A stretch of DNA of 64,000 bases, from positions 5,123,869 through 5,187,868 of the forward strand of contig NC_133109.1 in the NCBI RefSeq assembly GCF_022965805.1, written 5' to 3'. Below are positions 57,560-64,000 of this stretch, one piece after another (position 1 is the first letter of the stretch; each line of letters begins with the position of its first letter). Source of the DNA: Primulina eburnea (taxonomy: Eukaryota; Streptophyta; Magnoliopsida; Lamiales; Gesneriaceae). The notes under the pieces were generated by a model. It was not told the DNA's origin. It ran no database searches and saw nothing but the letters and a program-made list of their open reading frames with translations. A program made the position numbers and the translations under genes.

Positions 57560-60172
57560 GATCTTATTTTCTAGAAAAAAAAAAGTTTAAGTCTTTGTCC
57601 ATTTATTTTAACATCACAATTTCTTGGATTTTCAATGTCCAAAACTCCATTGGGGTATACATGTTTTACAACATATGGTCATGTCTACCTCGATCGTAAT
57701 TTTACAGGAAAAATGTGAAGTAAAGAATTATAAAGCAAAAACTTTTGATCAATCTCAAATGATTTTCTAAGGATTGTTATATCATAAAATGATTTTATTT
57801 TTGCTTTATAAATCTTCGAATTCTCATACGCATCATTTATGTGTTCATCAAGTTAATTAAGTTGCAATTTGTAAAATTTGTTGGCATTATCCATGCTTGA
57901 ATGCAAAGTTTTGATTGTCCAATATGCTTTATGGTCCAATTCCACAAACAAATGAAAATGTTTTCTATAAACCAACCTATAAAGAAAATATTCAACGATG
58001 TTTTAAAAGCTGATCGATATGCCCAATATGCATCATTAAGTCGTAGGGACCAATACTTTTATTTGAGTTAACTGTTTTTTTTTCCCAAAATTTGCTTTAT
58101 CTACATGGTGGCTAGTTCAACTTGTCCATTTGTTTGAGGATGATAAGGAGTAGTAACTTTGTGAGTAATACCAGATTTTTCATTAATGAAGTAAATATTT
58201 TATTAACAAAATAAGTTCCCACATACTTATCATGGCTCGTGGAATTCCAAATTCATTGAAAAAATTTTCTTTCAAAATTATTTTATTATCATTTTTTGAC
58301 ATAGAATTGCCTCTATCAATTTAGAAACATAATAAACTGCAACTAAAATATACAAGTATCCAAATGACAGTGGAAAATGTCTCATAAAATCAATTCTCCA
58401 ATAGTCAAATATTTCGATTTCAATGATAGGATATGTGGTGACCCGGACGCTAATCATGTTCTTAATCATTATTGAGACTATTTAATCAATTATAATAAAT
58501 AAGGTCTAATTTTTTTTTTCTTTATAAAAGAGTACGCAACACAGTCTAATATACATATCAGTATTAAAGTACAAGTCTGGTACTATATACAATCATTTGA
58601 AACTTAGGTTCAAAAACTAGATATCAAGTGTCCAAACCCTATTTCTAATACAAGTCCGTAGTCTCCACTCTAATCACGATCTCTCTTCATCTCTTTGACC
58701 CTGATCCCGATCATGTCCCACCTGTTGTCAAGCACACATACAAACAAGACAACAGCCGGATAGCTCCGGTGAGAATTACATTCCCAGTATAAATCATGTA
58801 TACATGCATTTCATATAAACAGTTAAAAAAGCATGAAATAAATATTCATAACATGTATCAAAATCAGAAACATGAAGCAATATAAACTCTGAATATAACA
58901 TGTATCAAATCCGACACATGAATCAACACAAACTCTGGATCACACTCAGTGACTCATGGACTCTGACTCGACTCGTCCTAATCTAGGGATCCCGATCGGA
59001 ATAAGAACATACCCCCCACCTACACTCTCGATCGGGGTGGTGGCATGTTCTTATTCACAGACTTTGGCTCTTTCCATATCGAACACCAGTAATAGAAAAA
59101 ACTCCAATTCTATCCACTCCGATATAGCCAAACGTCTGGCGTCTTGGCGAATCAGCCACAGACTGGGCCTATCGACCCTGGCGTCTATATAGAACATCAG
59201 TAATAGATGAAACTCCAATTCTATCTACTTCGATATAGCCAAACCTCGGTGACAATGTGCAATGGGCCAGTGACGATTCCATCACAATCAGGCACCTCTG
59301 TCACGAGATCAAATGTATACGACTAGGCACATCCGCCTATGACTCAATACATACATTGTCTATAAATCCATAGACCAAAGATATCAATCACATTCAATTG
59401 CAAATAACAATGAAATAACATAAAGTATGTGATTTTGGGAAACTAAAGTCGAATCCAACTCGAGTTGTGCAATCCCGCATCAACATCAATTTATACATTT
59501 TGTTCTGTTGCTCTGAATCTGTCGAAGTCTCGAACCCACTGCCTGTCAATATCAATCTGGCAATAACTTATCGAATATATCGTATCAATATACAACTCAA
59601 TTCAGAATTTGTTCTCATCAATACTCAAATCAAACATAATATGATCAATGTCACGGCAGAACGATACAATCATAATCAATACTGAATCTGATTAACACCA
59701 ATCTACTGATGCTTCGATGGTATAATAATACAGTCTTGATAACCCCGTCAATCTCTACATCACAGACATACTACCACGAGACATAATCAGTATCAATACA
59801 ACTCATAACCCCTGCGATAACAGATCATAATCTCAAATCGGTACAATCTCAGTTATATCACTTCAGAAAATCATAAAAATTGCATACACAGTCTGTTCTT
59901 CGATCTGACTTCGATTACACAATGTCTACCACATCAAGAACGCTATATATGAATCCTATCCGATTTCTTCAATAGCATAATTTCAAACGATATCAAAACA
60001 TAACAAAACTTACGTCCAGTTGTAGCTGTCGTCGATAAGAACTCGGTGTCGTACTCGGATTCAAATTCGAACGGGCGAATTTTGCATAATCTAATTTCTA
60101 ATATATGAAGGATTCACGTATCCCTGAAGGTTCTCTCGATTTTTTTTTTTCATTCTGATAACAATGAACCAA

Positions 60173-60184
60173 TATATATATATC
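60173..60184. repeat. TA tract at core promoter position of LTR L3
   Basis: Short alternating TA run immediately downstream (minus-strand sense) of the palindrome array, as in L1 and L2. Confidence 0.6.
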
Positions 60185-60227
60185 AATGCATGAGAGAACC
60201 ATGTGGCTCAATGTGCATACTGCACGT

Positions 60228-60468
60228 TTCGCGCAAATGCGCGACCACCATCGGCGCATATGCGCGAGACACAAAGTCTTGGCGCGTGTATCTCGGCAGT
60301 TCTCGCGCATATATGCGCCTTCACTCGGCGCATATGCGCAAGGTCCTCTGGACATTAACTTTGGCTACTGGACACCTAGCGCATATGCGCGCTCTCACGC
60401 CGCGCATATGCACGGGTCTTCTGCCCGTTCCGCACATAGCTCGCGCATCACGTCGCCCATGTGCACGA
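60228..60468 (-). repeat. GCGCATATGCGC twin-palindrome array in LTR L3
   Basis: Four units at about 60228-60268, 60302-60342, 60378-60417 and 60440-60468. Each has two GCGCATATGCGC-type palindromes with an 8-10-bp spacer, and the units are 62-76 bp apart. The last unit is strongly mutated. The array lies about 140-380 bp from the LTR 5' end, as in L1. Confidence 0.9.
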
Positions 60469-61062
60469 ATGGCACACCCTCGCACATAATTTTGTGTCTT
60501 TTCTCGTCTTCCTCGGTCTAATCCGTTCCATCTATATTTACCTTAGTTAATCAATAATCATTTCAGATTAGTCTCAGATTACGATAAATAGAATCCCGGG
60601 CATTACAAGATACAAATACATCATGTTTCTTTTTGAAATCGTGCCCAATTTTTACAATTTTCCCAGATTTTGCATATTTTGTAAGTGTCTTCAAATAAAT
60701 TAGGACAATAAAATCCACAATACAAGATTTTTGCGGGAGTTTTCTTTGAAAAAAATGTCTTCCACATGCTTTTGAATGACAAAATTTAATGACACTACTT
60801 AACACATTGTCAGGTATGCAACGCTGAAAAATTTATCATCCCGATAAAAGTTTTTTGCCTCATTCAAAAATTTTCTTTTATCTTAGGAATTCTATTGCAT
60901 TTGTGGCATTTTTTCTGTCACAAAAAAATTGACTATGCTATTAAACCAAGATGTAGTAGCAACAAAACATAATTATTCATCAGAAAAGTTTTCATTGATT
61001 GGTGTATTTCACAAGATGATCATGTTACTAGTCTCGATAAGTGATCAACTACAACTTTCTCA

Positions 61063-61064
<2 letters not shown>

Positions 61065-61125
<61 letters not shown>
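61065..61125. repeat. (TA)n microsatellite
   Basis: About 60 bp of pure TA in the RNase H/integrase linker region of the decayed Athila-like element. Confidence 0.9.
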
Positions 61126-61128
<3 letters not shown>

Positions 61129-62070
61129 ATAGAAATATCGAATTTTTGGAGCAAAAAAATCTATCGGATCAATTGTGGCTTTATATCTTTTTTTATCGAT
61201 AAATATCTAAAAACAGAATGATCAGTAAACACAATTGTCGTTGATACAATCAAATAAGAACAAAATTTATCTGATGTAAATATTACAACAATTAGTTCTT
61301 TTTTAGTCGAAGAATAATTCATTTGAGCATGTTTAAAGCTCTACATGCATAACATATTACATAAGACTTATCGTTCCTAATTTGACACAATATTGCACCG
61401 ATGGTAAAATCACTTATATCACACATGATTTCAAATGATAAAGACTAATCAGGAGGTCGCATGATAGGAGCCGATATTAATGTCTAAGGATTTTATCAAA
61501 AGCATTTTGACATTCTTGAGTCCACTCAAATGCATTGTTTTTTGTTAAAAGGTTACAAATGAGTTTATAGATTAAGCTAAATTTCTATATAAAGCTCCTA
61601 TAAAATCCTATATGTCCTAAAAATAAGCGAATACAGGAGGTAGATTGATGATAACATCAATTTTTGTTTTATCAATTTAAATTCCATGAGATTACATAAC
61701 ATGTGTCAAAACAATTCCAGAAGTAACCATCTAATTAAATTTTTTTCAATTTAAAATAAGACATTTTCCACACATCTTTTAAATTTTTTTTCCAAATTTT
61801 CAAGAAAATTATCAAATATATACCGAAAATTGTCAAATCATTTATAAAAATTTCAAAACAATTTTTAACTTTGTCACTAAAAATACTTAGCATATATATT
61901 TGAAATGTTGTTGGTACATTGCATAAACCAAATGATAAACCAAATGACATCCTTCTAAATATAAATGTATTAAAAATGCATGTGAATGTAGTGTTTTCTT
62001 GATCTTCAAGGCCCAGTTTGGTAAGTATTATTAAGGTTGGATTATTTAGTAATCTTTTGTTTGCTTTCAT

Positions 62071-62993
62071 TTTTAAATTTGATATTGACTATCTGTTAGA
62101 CAACTTTTACTGTTTGCGTTGGGGAATAAATCCATGCATTGAAGATGGATAATATTTATCTGGCTACACTCAGAAAGATTAATGACCAGAATACCCCTGA
62201 TTGTGAATTAAAAAATTGCAAGTGGGTCTTGTACCGCCATTGTCCTTATTTTTTTCAAAAGAATTGACCGCTGCACAATAGATTCAAAATTGAAAGTGGT
62301 CAACCGTAGATCCTCATTTCTAAGAAAGATCCGAATAAATCTGAAGCTTATTCGAAGGTAAAATTTTAGAAATTACAGCTTTTAAGCTATATGTGATAAT
62401 TGATGTTGCATCTCATGCATAAAGTCTTTTGGAGTAGATAAATGTGAGGAAAACTATCCACTGATGATAAATTTGTGTTTTTTTTCGATTTTTGGTACAA
62501 ATGTGTTTTACAAACGGAATATTGTTTTGTTGTCGTTTATCAGAACAACATGTTCATGCTTTATGTTGGATCTTCGGTTCAGAATAACACGGATCTCACC
62601 TCGTCTTTCGATCTTCATGGATGAAGAAAATGGAGAGGGTTTCCAATTCGCGTCTGATTTTTTTGCAAACAGGCAGTATGTTTGGGGAGAAGTAAACAGT
62701 TATGGGAAATAAATTAAAATAAAAGATTAAAGGGTGTTTTGGTCATAAATAAGTTTGTCATGATTTTATCACTCTTCTTAAATTCACACCACACATGATA
62801 TTATATATCTCTCATATTACATATCTTATCCTATCATACATTTATCAATCAAATTATTAATCATTCAATTATCACATCCTCAAAACCAAGCGAACCCCAA
62901 GTGTGTTAGAAGTTTGATAATAACCTAAATATCCATCAATAAAACAGTAGTAGGAATGACCTGCTACTCTTTCTAAAATTTGATCCAAAAATG
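62071..62993. other. no gene recognised
   Basis: Upstream of the Athila-like RT. An 82-codon plus-strand frame (62464-62712) lacks family features and is probably chance. The sequence becomes AT-rich towards the CACTA end. Confidence 0.35.
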
Positions 62994-64000
62994 CACTACA
63001 ACCAAAACGGCATATGACAACGGATTTGTCGTAGCCTTTTTAAAACTGTTGTAACTGAGAATGTTGTTGAAAGTCCGTTCAACGACAACAATTTTTATCC
63101 GTTGTGGTAGGTAGAATTTGTGACAGTTTTCCAAAAACCTTTATTACCGACGATCTTGATCCCTATCTGTCGCTAATTTTAGCGACAGTTAAATACACCG
63201 TCGCTACGTTTAGTGACGGTTAGCAATCAAGACCGTCGCTAATTTTAGCGACGGTCAGTAATCAAGATTTCCGTCGCTAATTTGTTTCGAAAAATAAAAA
63301 AAATAATTTTAATAATTTAATAAATATAAAAGAAACTAACAATCAAAACTAAAATCGTGTCAGAGAGAAAATTTTTAAGTATTATGATGTGGTGAGAAAA
63401 ATTTTAAGTGTTGTGTGAAGTGATAAAATCGTGTAAGGAAGAGAAATATTTTAAATATTGTAAAGTGTTGTGGAGAAAAATGAACCGGAAATGGGGTAAT
63501 TTATAGACATGTTTTGACGGTTTTTGAATAAACCGTCGCTATGGGTGACATAAATTTAAAAACCGGCGCATGTTTAAATTTAGCGATGGTTTGGCTTTAA
63601 ACCGTCGCTAATTTCAAGAAAATTGTCGCTAAATTTAGCGACGGGTTTTGTAAAACCGTCGCTAATATTAAACATGCGACAGTTTTACTCAAAACCGTCG
63701 CTAACAGTAGCAACGGTTTATCTAAAACCGTTGCTGAAATTAGCGACGGTTTTGGATTAAACGGTCTCTAAATTTAGCGACGGTTTTAGAAAATCCGTCT
63801 CTAAATATGGCAACGTATTCCAAAACCGTTGTTGTTTGTCTAAAAATCAAGCTATTCGACAACATTTTTTTTAAAACGTTGTCGATTGTCCAAAAAAACA
63901 CGCTAATAGACCACAGTTCATAGAACCATTGTCATTTATCCTAAAAAAACACTCAAAGATAACGGTTTTAGAAAACCTTGTCATTGACCCTAAAAACTGT
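62994..64000 (+). mobile_element. CACTA (En/Spm) transposon left end with subterminal repeats
   Basis: It begins CACTACAACCAAAACGG, fitting the CACTA terminal inverted repeat. It is followed for the rest of the window by dense short repeats in both orientations (TTTAGCGACGGTTTT and AAAACCGTCGCTAAA; also AACGACAAC/GTTGTCG variants). More than ten GCGACGGT/ACCGTCGC sites lie between 63190 and 63790, often as palindromes with a few bases between. Subterminal arrays of this kind bind the CACTA transposase. No transposase coding lies in the window. The right end and 3-bp TSD (left flank atg) are outside it. Confidence 0.78.

Larger units (their letters stand above)
58434..60607 (-). mobile_element. 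solo LTR (L3), 2174 bp
   Basis: On the plus strand it runs TGTGGTGACCCGGACGC to CCCGGGCATTACA. The flanks ggata (58429-58433) and agata (60608-60612) match at four of five bases, an aged TSD. Same family as L1 and L2. It is longer, partly through a direct duplication (59082-59133 and 59192-59244, gaaca-c/t-cagtaatagat block). A strong inverted repeat at about 58999-59056 has gaataagaacat against atgttcttattc. It interrupts the integrase of the Athila-like element. Confidence 0.88.
57560..62070 (-). pseudogene. Athila-like Gypsy pol, decayed, split by solo LTR L3
   Basis: Minus strand, right to left. RT is at 62070-61735 (ENTTFTCIFNTFIFRRMSFGL, FINDLTIFG in place of the usual catalytic xxDD, so the site is damaged). 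RNase H lies at 61.5-61.3 kb. The integrase zinc region is at 60.8-60.6 kb (CHSKACGRHF). Solo LTR L3 then intervenes at 58434-60607. Next comes the integrase core at 58433-58278 (FDYWRIDFMRHFPLSFGYLYILVAV), a PYHPQTNGQ-type motif near 58.1 kb, and the integrase tail ending around 57.6 kb. The YILVAVDYVSKW-type motif marks Athila/Tat non-chromodomain Gypsy. Many stops throughout. No LTRs were found. Confidence 0.8.

Noticed and set aside
60098..60521. Frames up to 111 codons over the L3 array
   Set aside because: Composed of repeated palindromic units, open by composition bias. They are mutated copies of the same artefact seen in L1.

Overview
This is nuclear DNA of a flowering plant, almost certainly a eudicot. 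It is AT-rich and has long (TA)n runs. It holds one intact intronless plant subtilase gene and one eukaryotic tRNA-Ser gene, and most of the rest is plant retrotransposon sequence. From memory of the repeat types and of a protein family downstream of the Copia pol, I lean towards Lamiales/Gesneriaceae. That is inference only.

Layout. 1-4.6 kb: a cluster of about 182-bp MITEs with 9-bp target duplications, around a small GC-rich gene for a basic protein (minus, 1257-1583), then tRNA-Ser(GCU) at 4557-4638. 5.8-7.2 kb: a broken, unrecognised gene. 7.8-10.2 kb: a complete SBT1.4-like subtilisin protease, the only convincing full host protein gene. 10.7-12.8 kb: a TRIM element and a decayed Copia pol. 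12.9-28.6 kb: an old minus-strand Gypsy element, split by a young but defective Tekay/Del-type Gypsy (15643-23798). Its LTR is further split by two solo LTRs (25600-27402 and 27408-28326) that used the same 5-bp target. 29.1-30.5 kb: a decayed Tat/Ogre-like gag-protease. 32.4-51.2 kb: a plus-strand SIRE-like Copia element with LTRs at both ends and a degraded post-pol region. Its protease motif was split by a very young, apparently intact Gypsy (36076-43714, 1472-codon gag-pol) and then by a TRIM 15 bp further on. Its right LTR carries a Cassandra-type solo LTR with 5S rRNA-like sequence. 52.3-52.6 kb: a second copy of that TRIM. 54.2-60.6 kb: two more solo LTRs, a fragment of a LOG (cytokinin-activating enzyme) gene, and an Athila-like pol interrupted by the second solo LTR. 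62994 to the end: one end of a CACTA transposon with GCGACGGT subterminal repeats.

Most unusual signal: several LTRs carry 3-4 'twin-palindrome' units of about 36-41 bp, placed about 46-80 bp apart, between the LTR 5' end and the TATA region. The layout recurs, but the palindrome sequence differs completely between elements: TCGGACGATCCGA in the young Gypsy, GCGCATATGCGC in two solo LTRs, and GGCGCTCGGGCGGTA in a third. This looks like a fast-evolving, layout-conserved regulatory or structural module.

All domain calls are by eye. No database search was run. LTR differences were counted by hand.
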